NCBI GenBank assembly: GCA_013286465.1 | Contig: JABDFR010000003.1 | Location: 35,450 to 99,449 of the forward strand | From: Acidobacteriota bacterium | GTDB lineage: Bacteria > Acidobacteriota > Terriglobia > Acidiferrales > UBA7541 | Length of the DNA stretch: 64,000 nucleotides | Direction: 5' to 3' | Part shown: piece by piece, positions 35,017 through 45,842 of the stretch | Numbering within the stretch: the stretch's first letter is position 1 | How the letters are laid out: each line of letters starts with the position of its first letter | Program-made: the position numbers and the translations under genes | Notes under the pieces: model-generated | Told to the model about the DNA's origin: nothing | What the model saw: the letters and a program-made list of their open reading frames with translations, nothing else | Database searches by the model: none

Positions 35017-37872
35017 GTTGATTCCTCCCCACTTTCTGGGCGCCTGATTTCACACTACCGGGTGCTGGAAAAACTTGGTGGCGGCGGGATGGGTGTGGTT
35101 TACAAGGCGGAAGACACTTCCCTGCATAGATTTGTCGCTTTGAAGTTTTTGCCGGATGAGCTGGCGCGCGACCGGCAGGCTCTGGAACGATTTCGGCGCG
35201 AGGCGCAAGCTACCTCGGCGCTGGACCATCCGAACATCTGCACCATTCACGAGATCGGCGAGGCCGACGGACGTCCGTTTATCGTCATGCAGTTTCTGGA
35301 GGGGCGGACGCTGAAGCACATGATCTCCGGCAAACCGCTACCGCTGGATGAGGTGCTCGAGTTATCGATTGAGATTGCTGATGCGTTGGACGCGGCGCAC
35401 TCGAAAGGCATCGTGCATCGCGATATCAAGCCAGCGAACATTTTTGTGACTGTTTATGGGTCAGGGTTTGCAAGTACAAACCCGGAAACGCGGCCGGGAC
35501 ACGCCAAAATTCTGGATTTTGGATTGGCGAAGATGGTGGTGACGGCCTCGAGCTTATCCATGTCGGCGACCCAAGATGCCGCGGAGATCGCGCCAGAGAA
35601 GTTGACGAGTCCTGGGAGCACGCTGGGAACGGCGGCTTATATGTCGCCGGAGCAAGTGGGTGCTAAGGAACTGGACTCGCGCAGCGATCTTTTTAGTTTT
35701 GGCGTGGTGCTTTATGAGATGGCTACGGGAGCGGCGCCTTTTCGCGGGGAATCTGCTGGGGTGATTTTGGGAGCAATTTTGAATCGCGCGGCGGTGCCGC
35801 CGACGCGGCTGAATCCGGATGTGCCGGCGGAGCTGGAGAGGATCATCAGTAAGGCGCTGGAGAAGGATCGCGAGACGCGTTATCAGCATGCGGCGGGTTT
35901 GCGGGCGGATTTGAAGAAGCTGCAGCGCGAGAGGATGTCGGCGACTACCGGCGACTCGGTGACGCCGCCGACGGCGAGTTCGCGGGCCGCATCACCAGCG
36001 CCGCTTCAGGCGACCGCAGCGGCGGGATCGAGCGGTACTGTGGGCGGCGCCCCCGGTGTCGCAGCGCGAGCGAAGCAGCCTTCGGGCGGATCGATCGTTG
36101 CGGCGGCGAACGGGCACCGATTCGGATTAGTCGCCGGGGCCGTCGTGGCGCTGGCGGTTTTGGCCGCGGCTGGATATGGCGTCTACTCGATGCTCGATCG
36201 CGGTGGGGCTATTCCGTTCCAGAACTTCACGATCACGAACGTAACGGAGAACGGCAAGTCGCGGGCGGCAGCCATTTCGCCCGATGGGAAATACATTCTG
36301 AGCGAGCTTGTGGATGGGGGCGAGGCCAGCGTGTGGTTGCGGCATGTGGCTACGAATAGCGATACGCAGATAATTGCTCCTGCAGACGCCGTGTATCACG
36401 ACTTCAGCTTCTCGCCAGATGGAAACTATTTTTATTTTCGCAAGGCGCGCACATCGGCAGAAGATGTGTTTGATGTGTACCGGGCGCCGGCGCTCGGAGG
36501 CACTCCGCAGATTGTGGCGCGCGATGTTGATTCCAGCGTGGCTCTTTCGCCCGATAGTCAGCGCATCATGTACGAGCGCTTCAACGATCCAGGACCGGGC
36601 AAGTACCGGTTGCTGCAGGCCAGCCCTGACGGCAGCGAGGAGAAAATTCTCGCGAGTGGCGAAATAGGGCTTGGGAAACGATTTCTGGCATGGTCGCCCG
36701 ACGGAAAGCGAATCGCGATGGCTGGTCTCCCCAACCAGGAACCGGGCGCCATCACAGTATTGGAAATGGCGTCAGGACGTGACGAGGCGATTGCCGGGTT
36801 CCCGGGATTTGCGTATAGCGCGCTGAGTTGGATGCCTGATGGACGCGGTCTGATTGTGCAATATATTGATCCTTCCGCTGGCGCGAGCCATAGCCAAATT
36901 GGATTCGTTTCCTACCCAAGCGGGCACGTTCGAGCAATTACGAAAGATACGAACACTTACAACGCGGTGGCGCTATCGGCGGATGGGAGGACACTCGCTA
37001 CGGTGCAACAGAGGCAGCTTTATGCCGTGTACGCGATGCTGGTGAACGAAACGGGAGTGGGCGCAGCGAGCGTCGCCATTCCCGAGCAGCAAATGGATCT
37101 GATGAAATTTGCCTGGGCGGGCAACGATGGGTTTTTCCTGAGCAAAGACGATCGGCTTCTGCACGCGTCATCCGATGGGAGCAACGAAACGACGCTGCTG
37201 AACAAAATAGCCGTGACCAACATTAATGCTTGTCCGGACGGACGAACACTACTCCTATCTGCGGACGTGAAGAATAGCAACGAGGTTAGCGTATGGCGAA
37301 TCAACGTAGATGGCACGGAGTTGGCGCGGCTCTCTAACGGGACGCGCGATCTCGCACCCACCTGCTCGGGGGATTCGAAATGGGCGTACTTCCTCGCGTC
37401 CGACAGCAATGGAATTAAACGTGTGCCCATTGAGGGAGGAACACCCGAGATTGTGCCAGGCAGCGTTATTCCCGACGCGCTAATCGTCCACTCTTTCTAC
37501 TTGGATCATTCTCCAGATGGGCATGTGCTCTCGGCTCTCGTGCTCGGTGGCCGGACGACCCGAGGGCACAAAATCGCTTTAATTCCGCTCGATTCCGGAT
37601 CGCAGGAACAAGTGCGCTTGCTGGACCCGAATCCGGCAGTTGCAGATGCGGCGCGGTTTACTCCCGATGGCAGGGCGTTGGTATATCCGATCACGCAGCA
37701 GGGCGTTGATAACCTGTGGATGCAGCCGCTGGATGGATCTGCCGGGAGGCAGATCACGAATTTTAAGAGGGCTCTGATTTTTGGAGTGCAGTTTTCGCCG
37801 GATGGGAAAAAGTTGGCGGTGCTGCAGAGGCGCAGGGAGTCCGACGTGGTGCTGTTGCATGAGACGAAATGA
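35014..37872 (+). CDS. Ser/Thr protein kinase with PD40 propeller sensor 1 (952 aa)
   Basis: An N-terminal PknB-type kinase (about residues 14-300) with all key motifs: Gly loop [19 protein letters not shown] Lys, [16 protein letters not shown] and YMSPEQ. A Pro/Ala-rich juxtamembrane stretch, one membrane segment (about 373-393, [20 protein letters not shown]) and an extracytoplasmic beta-propeller of PD40/WD40-like repeats ([36 protein letters not shown]) follow. It should phosphorylate Ser/Thr targets in response to a periplasmic cue. A 13-codon insertion (35452-35490), absent from kinases 2 and 3, lies between [12 protein letters not shown] and the DFG segment. The GTG start is leaderless-type. 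It is 65 bases from kinase 2. Confidence 0.93.
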   Translation: MVDSSPLSGRLISHYRVLEKLGGGGMGVVYKAEDTSLHRFVALKFLPDELARDRQALERFRREAQATSALDHPNICTIHEIGEADGRPFIVMQFLEGRTLKHMISGKPLPLDEVLELSIEIADALDAAHSKGIVHRDIKPANIFVTVYGSGFASTNPETRPGHAKILDFGLAKMVVTASSLSMSATQDAAEIAPEKLTSPGSTLGTAAYMSPEQVGAKELDSRSDLFSFGVVLYEMATGAAPFRGESAGVILGAILNRAAVPPTRLNPDVPAELERIISKALEKDRETRYQHAAGLRADLKKLQRERMSATTGDSVTPPTASSRAASPAPLQATAAAGSSGTVGGAPGVAARAKQPSGGSIVAAANGHRFGLVAGAVVALAVLAAAGYGVYSMLDRGGAIPFQNFTITNVTENGKSRAAAISPDGKYILSELVDGGEASVWLRHVATNSDTQIIAPADAVYHDFSFSPDGNYFYFRKARTSAEDVFDVYRAPALGGTPQIVARDVDSSVALSPDSQRIMYERFNDPGPGKYRLLQASPDGSEEKILASGEIGLGKRFLAWSPDGKRIAMAGLPNQEPGAITVLEMASGRDEAIAGFPGFAYSALSWMPDGRGLIVQYIDPSAGASHSQIGFVSYPSGHVRAITKDTNTYNAVALSADGRTLATVQQRQLYAVYAMLVNETGVGAASVAIPEQQMDLMKFAWAGNDGFFLSKDDRLLHASSDGSNETTLLNKIAVTNINACPDGRTLLLSADVKNSNEVSVWRINVDGTELARLSNGTRDLAPTCSGDSKWAYFLASDSNGIKRVPIEGGTPEIVPGSVIPDALIVHSFYLDHSPDGHVLSALVLGGRTTRGHKIALIPLDSGSQEQVRLLDPNPAVADAARFTPDGRALVYPITQQGVDNLWMQPLDGSAGRQITNFKRALIFGVQFSPDGKKLAVLQRRRESDVVLLHETK
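35452..35490 (+). repeat. In-frame palindromic insertion in kinase 1
   Basis: 39 bases (13 codons) present only in kinase 1 compared with the near-identical kinases 2 and 3. It contains GGGTTTG-CAAGTA-CAAACCC (35464-35483), a perfect seven-base hairpin, and falls in the catalytic-loop to DFG interval. Confidence 0.55.
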
Positions 37873-37900
37873 CTGCCACTGCGCGGAATCTGTGGGCGCA

Positions 37901-37940
37901 TTGACTAAAATTGTGACCCTGCATAAGATGCCCTCGCGTG
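37901..37940 (+). promoter_or_regulatory. Leaderless-type promoter of kinase 2
   Basis: TTGACT (37901-37906), 17 bases, TAAGAT (37924-37929), then 8 bases to the GTG at 37938. It lies within the 65-base spacer after kinase 1. Confidence 0.8.
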
Positions 37941-40757
37941 GTTGATTCCTCTCCACTTTCTGGACGGATGATTTCGCACTACCGGGTGCTGGAGAAGCTC
38001 GGTGGCGGCGGGATGGGTGTGGTTTACAAGGCGGAAGATACTTCGCTGCACCGATTTGTGGCGCTGAAATTTTTGCCGGATGAGATGGCGCGGGACCGGC
38101 AGGCTTTGGAACGATTTCAGCGCGAGGCGCAGGCGGCTTCGGCGCTCGACCATCCGAACATTTGTACCATCCATGAGATTGGCGAGGCGGACGGACGTCC
38201 GTTCATCGTCATGCAGTTTCTAGAGGGGCGAACGCTGAAGCACATGATCTCGGGTAGTCCTGTGGCGCTGGATGAAATGCTGGAGCTATCGATTGAGATT
38301 GCGGATGCTTTGGATGCGGCGCACTCGAAGGGCATCGTGCATCGCGATATCAAGCCTGCGAATATTTTTGTTACATCGCGGGAGCACGCCAAGATTTTGG
38401 ATTTTGGGTTGGCGAAGACTTCGTTGACGGCTTCGAGTTTATCCATGTCGGCGACGCAGGACGGGGCGGAGGTTGCGCCGGAGAATTTGACTAGTCCTGG
38501 GAGCACGCTGGGGACTGTGGCGTATATGTCGCCGGAACAGGTGCGGGCGAAGGAACTGGACGGGCGCAGCGATCTTTTTAGTTTCGGCGTGGTGCTTTAC
38601 GAGATGGCTACCGGAGCGGCGCCTTTTCGCGGGGAATCTACCGGCGTGATTTTCGAAGCGATTTTGAATCGCGCGGTAGTGCCGCCGGTGCGGTTGAATC
38701 CCGATGTGCCTGCGGAACTTGAGAGGATCATCAATAAGGCGCTGGAGAAGGATCGCGAGACGCGTTATCAGCATGCGGCGGATTTGCGGGCGGATTTGAA
38801 GAGGCTGCGGCGCGAAACGATGTCGGGGGCGGCGAGCGGCACGGTGACGTTGCCGGCGGCGGGAGCGCAGGGCGCATCGTCAGCTTCGGTGCAAGTTGCC
38901 GCGGCGGGATCGAGCGGTACTGTGGCTGCCGCGGCGCCGAGTGTGGCGACGCAGGCCGAGCACGCCTCCGGAAGTTCCGTTGTTGCGGCGGCGAAGGAGC
39001 ACCGATTCGGATTAGTGGCTGGCGCCGTAGTGGCGCTAGCGGTTTTGGCGGCGGCTGGCTATGGCGTGTATTCGATGCTGAATCGCGGCGGGGCTGTTCC
39101 CTTTCAGAATTTCACGATTACGAAGGTTACCGACAACGGCAAGTCGCGGGCAGCGGCAATATCGCCCGATGGGAAATATATTTTGAGCGAGGTTGTGGAC
39201 GGCGGCAAGGCCAGCGTGTGGTTGCGGCATGTGGCTACGAATAGCGACACGCAGATCATTGCTCCCGCAGACGCCGAATATCACAATTTCGTTTTTTCGC
39301 CCGATGGGAATTATTTCTATTTCGGGAAGGCGCGCACATCGGCGGAAGATATCTTTGATCTCTACCGCGCGCCGGCACTGGGCGGCACTCCGGAGATTTT
39401 GGCGCGCGACGTTGATTCTAACGTTGCTCTTTCGCCCGACGGCCAGGTCATAGCCTACGAGCGCTTCAATGATCCGGAAGTGGGCAAATACCAGTTGCTG
39501 CAGGCCAATGCAGATGGCAGCGGCGAGAAAATTCTCGCGAATGGACCGGCCGTGCTTGGCCATCGGCAACTTTCTTGGTCCCCAGACGGAAAGCGGATCG
39601 CTGCGGCCGACAGTGCGATTCAGGGCCCAAGCCCGCTTGTGGTGATAGATGTTGCTTCTGGCCATCGCGTAGATCTTGCTGGCTTCCCGGGCTTTACCTA
39701 CCACGCGCTTACCTGGACTCCGGACGGGCGCGGCCTCGTCGTGCAATACGTTGATCCCACCGGAGGTGGAAACCACAGTCAGATCGGATTCGTCTCCTAC
39801 CCAGGCGCACAGCTTCGAGCGATCACGAAGGACACGAACGCCTATAACACTGTTGGCCTCTCGGCAGACGCGCGAACACTCGCGACGGTGCAACAGAAAC
39901 GGCTTTATACCGTGTACACCATTCCGGTGAACGAAAAAGGAGCAGGCGCACCGAGCGTTGCCATTCCACAACAGCAAAGGGATTCGATGAGTTTTGCGTG
40001 GGCAGGCAACGATGGGTTTTTCATCGGCGAAGACGATCGGCTCACGCGAGCGTCATCCGATGGAAGCGGCGACACCGCGCTGCTAAACAAAGTGACAGTG
40101 AACCATGTTAGTGCTTGTCCGGACGGTCGAACACTCTTGCTGGAGTCGGCCGGAAAAAATGGAGCCGCGGTCAACATCTGGCGAATCAACGCAGATGGCA
40201 CGAACTTTACGCGGCTTTCCGACGGGACGCGCGACACTATACCTACATGTTCTGCCGATTCGAAATTGGCCTACTTCATTGATAGCAGCGGCAATCGGCT
40301 TAAGCGTGTGGCGATTGACGGCGGAACGCCAGAGATTGTTCCAGGTAGCGTTGTTCCCCGCGCGCTGATCGTCCAGGCATTTTTTCTGGATCGCTCGCCG
40401 GACGGGCATCTGCTGGCGCTTCTCGTTATTGTTGGGGAGTCGAACCCTATCCATAAGATTGCTTTGATCCCGCTCGATACCGGGTCGCAGGCACAAGTGC
40501 GCTTGCTGGATCCGAATCCGGCGCTCACTGATGGGGCTCGCTTTACGCCCGACGGTAAAGCGTTGGTGTATCCGATCACGCAGCAGGGCGTTGACAACTT
40601 GTGGATGCAGCCGCTCGATGGTTCTGCTGGGCGGCAGATCACAAATTTCAAGAGCGATCAGGTTTTCGGCGTGCAATTTTCGCCGGATGGGAAGAATTTA
40701 GCGGTGCTGCAGCGGCGCACAGAAGCCGACGTGGTGCTCTTGCGCGAAACGAAATAA
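37938..40757 (+). CDS. Ser/Thr protein kinase with PD40 propeller sensor 2 (939 aa)
   Basis: Close paralogue of kinase 1 along its full length: kinase domain (about 14-287) with [30 protein letters not shown] and YMSPEQ intact, a Ser/Ala/Gly linker, one membrane segment (about 360-380) and a PD40-repeat propeller ([38 protein letters not shown]). It lacks the insertion of kinase 1. The C-terminal propeller has diverged more than the kinase, as expected if each copy senses a different ligand. It starts with GTG eight bases after its -10 box, without Shine-Dalgarno. Targets and ligands are unknown. Confidence 0.93.
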   Translation: MVDSSPLSGRMISHYRVLEKLGGGGMGVVYKAEDTSLHRFVALKFLPDEMARDRQALERFQREAQAASALDHPNICTIHEIGEADGRPFIVMQFLEGRTLKHMISGSPVALDEMLELSIEIADALDAAHSKGIVHRDIKPANIFVTSREHAKILDFGLAKTSLTASSLSMSATQDGAEVAPENLTSPGSTLGTVAYMSPEQVRAKELDGRSDLFSFGVVLYEMATGAAPFRGESTGVIFEAILNRAVVPPVRLNPDVPAELERIINKALEKDRETRYQHAADLRADLKRLRRETMSGAASGTVTLPAAGAQGASSASVQVAAAGSSGTVAAAAPSVATQAEHASGSSVVAAAKEHRFGLVAGAVVALAVLAAAGYGVYSMLNRGGAVPFQNFTITKVTDNGKSRAAAISPDGKYILSEVVDGGKASVWLRHVATNSDTQIIAPADAEYHNFVFSPDGNYFYFGKARTSAEDIFDLYRAPALGGTPEILARDVDSNVALSPDGQVIAYERFNDPEVGKYQLLQANADGSGEKILANGPAVLGHRQLSWSPDGKRIAAADSAIQGPSPLVVIDVASGHRVDLAGFPGFTYHALTWTPDGRGLVVQYVDPTGGGNHSQIGFVSYPGAQLRAITKDTNAYNTVGLSADARTLATVQQKRLYTVYTIPVNEKGAGAPSVAIPQQQRDSMSFAWAGNDGFFIGEDDRLTRASSDGSGDTALLNKVTVNHVSACPDGRTLLLESAGKNGAAVNIWRINADGTNFTRLSDGTRDTIPTCSADSKLAYFIDSSGNRLKRVAIDGGTPEIVPGSVVPRALIVQAFFLDRSPDGHLLALLVIVGESNPIHKIALIPLDTGSQAQVRLLDPNPALTDGARFTPDGKALVYPITQQGVDNLWMQPLDGSAGRQITNFKSDQVFGVQFSPDGKNLAVLQRRTEADVVLLRETK

Positions 40758-40785
40758 GGAATCGGCTGCAGTATCTGAGGGCGCA

Positions 40786-40825
40786 TTGACTAAACTACTG
40801 ATCCTGAATAAGATGCGGGTCCGTG
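40786..40825 (+). promoter_or_regulatory. Leaderless-type promoter of kinase 3
   Basis: TTGACT (40786-40791), 17 bases, TAAGAT (40809-40814), then 8 bases to the GTG at 40823, within the second 65-base spacer. Confidence 0.8.
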
Positions 40826-43807
40826 GCTGATTCTTCCTCGCTATCTGGGCGGATGATTTCGCACTACCGGGTGCTGGAAAAGCTTGGTGGCGGCGGAATG
40901 GGTGTGGTGTTCAAGGCTGAGGACACCACGCTGCACCGCTTTGTGGCTTTGAAATTCCTTCCTGATGAATTGGCGCGGGATCGCCAGGCGCTTGAACGAT
41001 TTCAGCGCGAGGCGCAGGCGGCTTCGGCGCTGGACCATCCGAATATTTGCACCATTTATGAAATTGGCGAGGCGAATGGACGTCCGTTCATTGCCATGCA
41101 GTTTCTCGATGGCGAGACGCTGAAGAAGCGCATTTCCGGAACGGCGCTGCCGCTCGACGAGGGGCTAGATCTCGCGATTGAAATTGCCGACGCTTTGGAT
41201 GCGGCGCATGCGCGCGGAATCGTGCATCGCGACATCAAACCCGCCAATATTTTTGTGACTTCGCGGGGGCACGCGAAGATTCTCGATTTTGGTTTGGCGA
41301 AAACGATGTCGGCGCCAAGCGGACAGGAAACCGTTGACGCCGTCTCGCCGGAGCATTTGACAAGTCCGGGGAGCACGCTTGGGACCGTGGCGTATATGTC
41401 GCCGGAGCAGGTGCGGGCCAAGGATTTGGATGCGCGGTCGGATTTGTTTTCGTTTGGAGTGGTGCTGTACGAGATGGAGACGGGCGCACTGCCCTTCCGC
41501 GGCGAAAGCTCCGGCGTGATTACCGAAGCGATTTTGAATCGCGCGCCGGTGGCGGCGGTGCGATTGAATCCGGATTTGCCGGCGGAGTTTGAGCGCATCA
41601 TCGAAAAGGCGCTGGAGAAGGACCGTAAGCTGCGCTATCAAGGCGCGGCGGAGATGCGCGCGGATTTGGCGCGCTTGAAGCGGGATACGGAGAGCGGGCG
41701 ATCGGCCTCGGGTTTTGCCGGAGCTGCCGCGACGGAGGAATCTGCGAGCACCAGTCGAGTTTCTGCTCCGGCTGCTAGCCTGTCGGGCGCAGAACCTGCG
41801 AAAGAAACTGCCCGCGGATCATCGGCACGAATCTCGGCGGCACCTGCTGTTACTGCGACCGCTTCTCCGGAAACAGCGCGGCCGAAGTGGATGATTCTTG
41901 CCGGGGCGGGAGTCTTGATTTTACTTCTCGCTATCGGCGGCTATTTCCTTTTCCATCGCGCGCCCAAGCTGACGGAGAAAGACACCATAGTGATCGCCGA
42001 TTTCGGCAACAGCACGGGCGACACGGCGTTTGACGACACGCTGAAGCAAGCGCTTTCCGTGCAACTGGCGCAATCGCCCTTCCTAAATATTCTTTCCGAT
42101 CAGAAAGTGAGCGATACGCTGCACATGATGGGGCGTCCGCCGGGCGATCGTCTCAGCAAAGACGTGGCGCGGGAAATTTGCCAGCGAACGTCGAGCACCG
42201 CGATGCTTTCCGGGACCATCGCACAAGTTGGCGACCGCTATTCGCTGGTGCTGAAGGCGGTGAATTGCTCAACGGGCGATTCGCTGGCCAGCGTGGAGGC
42301 CGCGGCCAGCGACAAGAATCACGTACTGGACGCGCTGGGCAAAGTGGCGACGTCCATGCGCGAGAAGTTGGGCGAATCACTAACGACGATTCAGAAATTC
42401 GACAAGCCGCTGGCCGAAGCGACGACTTCCTCGCTGGAAGCGCTGAAGGCTTATTCGGAAGGCGTGCGTGCGCGAACGACGAAGAGCGACGCCGCCGCGA
42501 TCCCCTATTTCAAGCGGGCCGTTGAACTCGATCCGAATTTTGCGAGCGCTTACGTGTTTCTGGGAATTTCGTATTCGAATCTCGGGGAGAACGGGCTGTC
42601 GAACGACTACATTGCCAAGGCGTATGAACTTCGCGACCGCGTCAGCGAGAGGGAAAAATTTCAAATCTCTGCGGACTACTATCAATTCTGCACCGGCAAT
42701 CTGGAGAAATCCAAGCAGGTTTACGCCCAGTGGATGCAGGCCTATCCGCGTGACGACCGGCCAGGGCTGGATTTGGGAGTTGCGGAAAGCTCATACGGCG
42801 ATTATGAATCAGCGCTTAACCACACGCTACAATCGATTCGGTTGGCACCGGAAAGCGCGATTGGTTATGGGAATTCCGTGGGATTTTATATTTCTTTGAA
42901 CCGGCTCGATGAGGCCAAGAGCGCGTACCAGGATGCGGTCGCAAAATTTCCAGATCTCCCCGTACTGCACTCCAATGCCTACTGGCTGGCGTTCCTGCAA
43001 GGCGATAGCGCGGAGATGGACCGCCAAGCCGCGTGGGCCAACGGGAAGATAGGCGGCGAGGATTATCTCGACGCGATTCAATCGGATACGGCGGTGTATC
43101 ACGGCCGTCTTTCCAAAGGGCGCGAGTTCTCGAAACGGGCCGTTGAGTTTGACAAACGCAGCGACCAGAAGGAATCTGCGGCGCTGTGGCAGATGGCGGC
43201 GGCAACGCACGAGGCGGCGGTCGGGAATGCGAGCCAAGCGCGAGAAGCGGTATCCGCGGCCCTGGCGCTGGCGACAAACCACGACACGCAGCTACTGGCT
43301 GCTATCGTCGATGGCATGGCCGGAGAGCCGGACCAGGCCGAAAAGATTGCGGCTGATTTGCAGAAGCAATTCCCTGAGGACACGCTGGTGAACTTTTACT
43401 GGGCGCCGGTCGCGCAGGCCGCTGCGGCCATCGATCGCAAGAATGGGGCGAAGGCGATTGAGATTTTGAAGCCGTCGGCGCCTTACGACTACGGCTCTCA
43501 GCCTCCTGGCTTCACCGTAGGCGGAGAATTGTTGCCGATTTACGTACGAGGCCAGGCTTATCTGCAGATGGGCAAGGGGGCCGAGGCCGCGGCTGAATTC
43601 CAGAAAATCGTTGACCATAGTTACTTGATCGGAAATTTCCCGTTTGCGGCGCTAGCACATCTTGGGCTGGGCCGCGCTTATGCTTTGCAGGGCGATGCTG
43701 GGAAGGCGCGGACTGCTTATCAGGATTTTCTGGCGCTTTGGAAAGATGCGGATGCGGATGTGCCGGTGTTGCAGCAGGCCCGCGCGGAATACGCGAAGAT
43801 TAAATAG
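40823..43807 (+). CDS. Ser/Thr protein kinase with TPR sensor domain (994 aa)
   Basis: The kinase domain (about residues 14-280) is clearly paralogous to kinases 1 and 2 ([36 protein letters not shown]), but the C-terminal part is different. After a Ser/Ala linker and one membrane segment (about 355-375, [22 protein letters not shown]) there is a TolB-like N-terminal region (about 383-500, [20 protein letters not shown]) and then tetratricopeptide repeats (about 540-990, such as [20 protein letters not shown] and [18 protein letters not shown]). The same promoter and start arrangement as its neighbours points to duplication followed by replacement of the sensor domain. TPRs suggest protein partners; targets unknown. 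Confidence 0.92.
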   Translation: MADSSSLSGRMISHYRVLEKLGGGGMGVVFKAEDTTLHRFVALKFLPDELARDRQALERFQREAQAASALDHPNICTIYEIGEANGRPFIAMQFLDGETLKKRISGTALPLDEGLDLAIEIADALDAAHARGIVHRDIKPANIFVTSRGHAKILDFGLAKTMSAPSGQETVDAVSPEHLTSPGSTLGTVAYMSPEQVRAKDLDARSDLFSFGVVLYEMETGALPFRGESSGVITEAILNRAPVAAVRLNPDLPAEFERIIEKALEKDRKLRYQGAAEMRADLARLKRDTESGRSASGFAGAAATEESASTSRVSAPAASLSGAEPAKETARGSSARISAAPAVTATASPETARPKWMILAGAGVLILLLAIGGYFLFHRAPKLTEKDTIVIADFGNSTGDTAFDDTLKQALSVQLAQSPFLNILSDQKVSDTLHMMGRPPGDRLSKDVAREICQRTSSTAMLSGTIAQVGDRYSLVLKAVNCSTGDSLASVEAAASDKNHVLDALGKVATSMREKLGESLTTIQKFDKPLAEATTSSLEALKAYSEGVRARTTKSDAAAIPYFKRAVELDPNFASAYVFLGISYSNLGENGLSNDYIAKAYELRDRVSEREKFQISADYYQFCTGNLEKSKQVYAQWMQAYPRDDRPGLDLGVAESSYGDYESALNHTLQSIRLAPESAIGYGNSVGFYISLNRLDEAKSAYQDAVAKFPDLPVLHSNAYWLAFLQGDSAEMDRQAAWANGKIGGEDYLDAIQSDTAVYHGRLSKGREFSKRAVEFDKRSDQKESAALWQMAAATHEAAVGNASQAREAVSAALALATNHDTQLLAAIVDGMAGEPDQAEKIAADLQKQFPEDTLVNFYWAPVAQAAAAIDRKNGAKAIEILKPSAPYDYGSQPPGFTVGGELLPIYVRGQAYLQMGKGAEAAAEFQKIVDHSYLIGNFPFAALAHLGLGRAYALQGDAGKARTAYQDFLALWKDADADVPVLQQARAEYAKIK

Positions 43808-43808
43808 C

Positions 43809-43830
43809 TGGCGGCAGGGACGCCGGCGCC
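43809..43830. repeat. GCCGGCAGGGACGCCGGCG-family repeat, copy 1
   Basis: GGCGGCAGGGACGCCGGCGCC directly after the kinase 3 stop codon. Related elements are at 47612, 47755, 55927 and 63657. Confidence 0.5.
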
Positions 43831-43832
43831 CC

Positions 43833-44774
43833 TTAGCGGCGAGCGATTATCGCTACCACTTTTGCTTCGGCTGCCGTCGCCACGGGATTTAGAGATTCTG
43901 TCGACATTCTGGCGATCAGGGCTTCTAACATGTAAGTGCGGTTTTGATAGGTCGCCAGGATTGCTGGGGTGAGCGGTTTTTCCTTCCAGACATTATCGTC
44001 GGATTCATTCAAACCGGCGAGCCATTTGTTGAAATATTCTGCGTCGAAATCCCTTCGTGTGACTATCGAGCGCACTGCCAATGCCAGGCGATCTTGTTCG
44101 CCGTAGGAATAGACCGTTGGGGCGGTGGCCAGGCGCGTGGCGATGGCTGCGAGGATTGCGTGTTGGTCGTCTTGCGTGAGGAGATCGTTCTCGGCGAGGG
44201 CTTTTAGCAGGTCGGCGGTGTGGGCGGTCGGGTGGATCCAGCCTTTTGTGGCGTCGTAGCCGCGGAGGTCGCGCTCGCTGGTGAGATAGGAAATCGCGTC
44301 GTTGAGTAAGGCGTGATAGCGCGTGTCGCCGAGGAACTGCGTTTTGAGATCGCGTTGCGCGATGGAGGCCAGCATTAGCGCGGAGAACGATCGCTTCAGG
44401 ACTGAGTCTGTGCCGGATTCACCGATGCCGGCTTTCAGATTGGCGGACCATTCTTCCGCGAAGGGGACGAGTTCCTGGCGGGAGAGTTGCGGGCGTTCGA
44501 TGATCCAAACGTCGAGGATCGAATAAGCGAGATCATCGCGGAGTTCCGGATCGGGCGAGCCGAGGTAGCCGCTAAGCTCATGTGCGAGCGCGGCGGCGGA
44601 TTCACCTTCCGGGACGGCATAATGGTTTTTCTGAATGCTGTGCCAGAATTCGCGATCGTGTTTCGTCGCAGATTGCGGCGCGGCGGCGGTTGCGGGTCCA
44701 GATAGAATCAAGATCGTCGCGGCAAGTACCGCCGCGTAGAGCTTACTTTTCAGTTGTGGAGTAGTAGCAATCAT
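43833..44774 (-). CDS. Exported DUF2785 family protein (313 aa)
   Basis: A signal peptide (residues 1 to about 30, hydrophobic LYAAVLAATILILSGPATAAA) precedes a helical domain of about 270 residues. The segments YDATKGWIHPTAHTADLLKA and YSILDVWIIERPQLS are typical of the DUF2785 family, whose function is not known. It is on the minus strand, tail to tail with kinase 3 and 25 bases apart. A CATCCTGAGCGAAG-type dispersed repeat lies just before its start, so the start context is atypical and has no clear Shine-Dalgarno. No catalytic motif is evident. Confidence 0.8.
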   Translation of the reverse strand: MIATTPQLKSKLYAAVLAATILILSGPATAAAPQSATKHDREFWHSIQKNHYAVPEGESAAALAHELSGYLGSPDPELRDDLAYSILDVWIIERPQLSRQELVPFAEEWSANLKAGIGESGTDSVLKRSFSALMLASIAQRDLKTQFLGDTRYHALLNDAISYLTSERDLRGYDATKGWIHPTAHTADLLKALAENDLLTQDDQHAILAAIATRLATAPTVYSYGEQDRLALAVRSIVTRRDFDAEYFNKWLAGLNESDDNVWKEKPLTPAILATYQNRTYMLEALIARMSTESLNPVATAAEAKVVAIIARR

Positions 44775-44783
44775 TGGACGCTT

Positions 44784-44810
44784 GGATCCTTAGCTTCGCT
44801 CAGGATGACG
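44784..44810. repeat. Short dispersed repeat of the TCATCCTGAGC type
   Basis: Reverse complement CGTCATCCTGAGCGAAGCTAAGGATCC, immediately upstream of the DUF2785 start. I recall this motif as frequent in acidobacterial genomes; that is recollection, not tested here. Confidence 0.4.
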
Positions 44811-44934
44811 ATGCTTCGACTTTTTCCGCAGCCTGTAAAGGCGTAAAACTTCCGACTTTTTGGGCACGGCTGATATCGTGCCCTGACAAATCACCGTGGC
44901 CCACAATTCTGCGATGCGATAGTAGGATAGACGC

Positions 44935-45288
44935 ATGAGCGACGCACCGGTTAGGCCTACGATTTCGATTGATGTTGTGAATCAAATGGATGTTCGGGTT
45001 GGGACTATCGAGACGGTCGACGACGTGGAAGGCTCGGATAAGTTGGTGAAGCTGCGCGTGAATTTTGGCAGCTTCACGCGCACGATTTTGGCCGGGATGA
45101 AACTCGAACGAGCTAATCCCAAAGAGATCGAGGGGCGACAGGCACTGTTCGTCGTGAATCTGGAGCCGCGGAAAATGCGCGGCGTAGTCTCGGAAGGGAT
45201 GCTCTTCGATATCGGTTATGCAGACGGAATCCGCCCGGTGCTGGCGGTGCCGGAAGAGCAGGTGCCGAATGGGTCGCGGGCGGGGTAA
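44935..45288 (+). CDS. tRNA-binding-domain protein (EMAP/CsaA-like, 117 aa)
   Basis: A single OB-fold tRNA-binding domain of the type found at the C-terminus of methionyl-tRNA synthetase and as free CsaA proteins. Visible features: VNQMDVRVGTIETVDDVEGSDKL (about 15-37), RTILAGMK (about 50-58), VVNLEPRKMRGVVSEGMLF (about 75-93), matching the R-V-G-x-I and N-L-x-x-x-x-M/R-G-x-x-S-x-G-M motifs. Length is slightly above CsaA. It may act as a tRNA-binding or export-associated chaperone by analogy. ATG at 44935 with AGGAT upstream. It ends three bases from the convergent PilZ gene. Confidence 0.9.
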   Translation: MSDAPVRPTISIDVVNQMDVRVGTIETVDDVEGSDKLVKLRVNFGSFTRTILAGMKLERANPKEIEGRQALFVVNLEPRKMRGVVSEGMLFDIGYADGIRPVLAVPEEQVPNGSRAG

Positions 45289-45291
45289 AGC

Positions 45292-45672
45292 TTAATCGGT
45301 GGACTTTCCCACCGGCAGCGGCGATTTACGCTCCCAATTTTCGGGGCGGTCCGGGACCTTCCAGAAATTTGGTTCGGGCTTGATGAACTCTATGCCGACT
45401 TGAGTTTTGCCGAGCAGGCGTGTGCCGAGTGTCGTTACGCGCGCGAGGATTTCTTCCTCTGTGGAGACATTCTTCAGGCTGATCAGCTCACCGGGAACGA
45501 CAGGCATCGCCAGCAAAATCAGAGCGCCGTGGGCGTTGACGACGAGCGTGCCTGCGGTTTCCGACTGACCTTGTCCTTGGTGGCGATGGACGACCACCTG
45601 GATGTGCGCCTTTACGCGACGGCTGCGGCGGCGGAGTTCTGGGCGCGAGGGGCCTTTTGCTCTTTCAGCCAT
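45292..45672 (-). CDS. PilZ-like domain protein (126 aa)
   Basis: A small protein whose core GTLVVNAHGALILLAMPVVPGE...LARVTTLGTRLLGKTQVGIEFI follows the PilZ pattern of strand, N-x-H/S-G-A loop and a final G-I-E-F strand. It opens with RRRSRRVKAHIQVVVH, matching the RxxxR part of the cyclic-di-GMP motif, but the second motif reads NAHGA rather than D/NxSxxG, so ligand binding is uncertain. It is convergent with the tRNA-binding-domain gene. The ATG at 45672 has no obvious Shine-Dalgarno. Confidence 0.75.
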   Translation of the reverse strand: MAERAKGPSRPELRRRSRRVKAHIQVVVHRHQGQGQSETAGTLVVNAHGALILLAMPVVPGELISLKNVSTEEEILARVTTLGTRLLGKTQVGIEFIKPEPNFWKVPDRPENWERKSPLPVGKSTD

Positions 45673-45800
45673 AATTGAACGCTAACAAAGGCGGGGCACA
45701 AGTTCGAGGGGAAAGTGGGTTTTGGCGGCGTAAACGCAAATAGTGCGGCGATGTGGGCGTTTCGACGAAGCGCGGATCAAAGCAAGACAGGGCCGAAAAT

Positions 45801-45836
45801 CGGGCGGGACTGAAAGACACAGGCCCGCCCCTACAA
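45801..45836. repeat. Short palindromic repeat (GGGCGGG / CCCGCCC)
   Basis: CGGGCGGGACTGAAAG, then ACAGGCCCGCCCCTACAA: a seven-base G/C stem. It sits 7 bases past the parB-like stop codon at 45843 on the minus strand, so it may also serve as its transcript end. Confidence 0.5.
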
Positions 45837-45842
45837 ATGCCA

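Noticed and set aside
45801..45836. Possible intrinsic terminator of parB
   Set aside because: It has a stem but no T-run on the minus strand, so it is listed as a repeat only.
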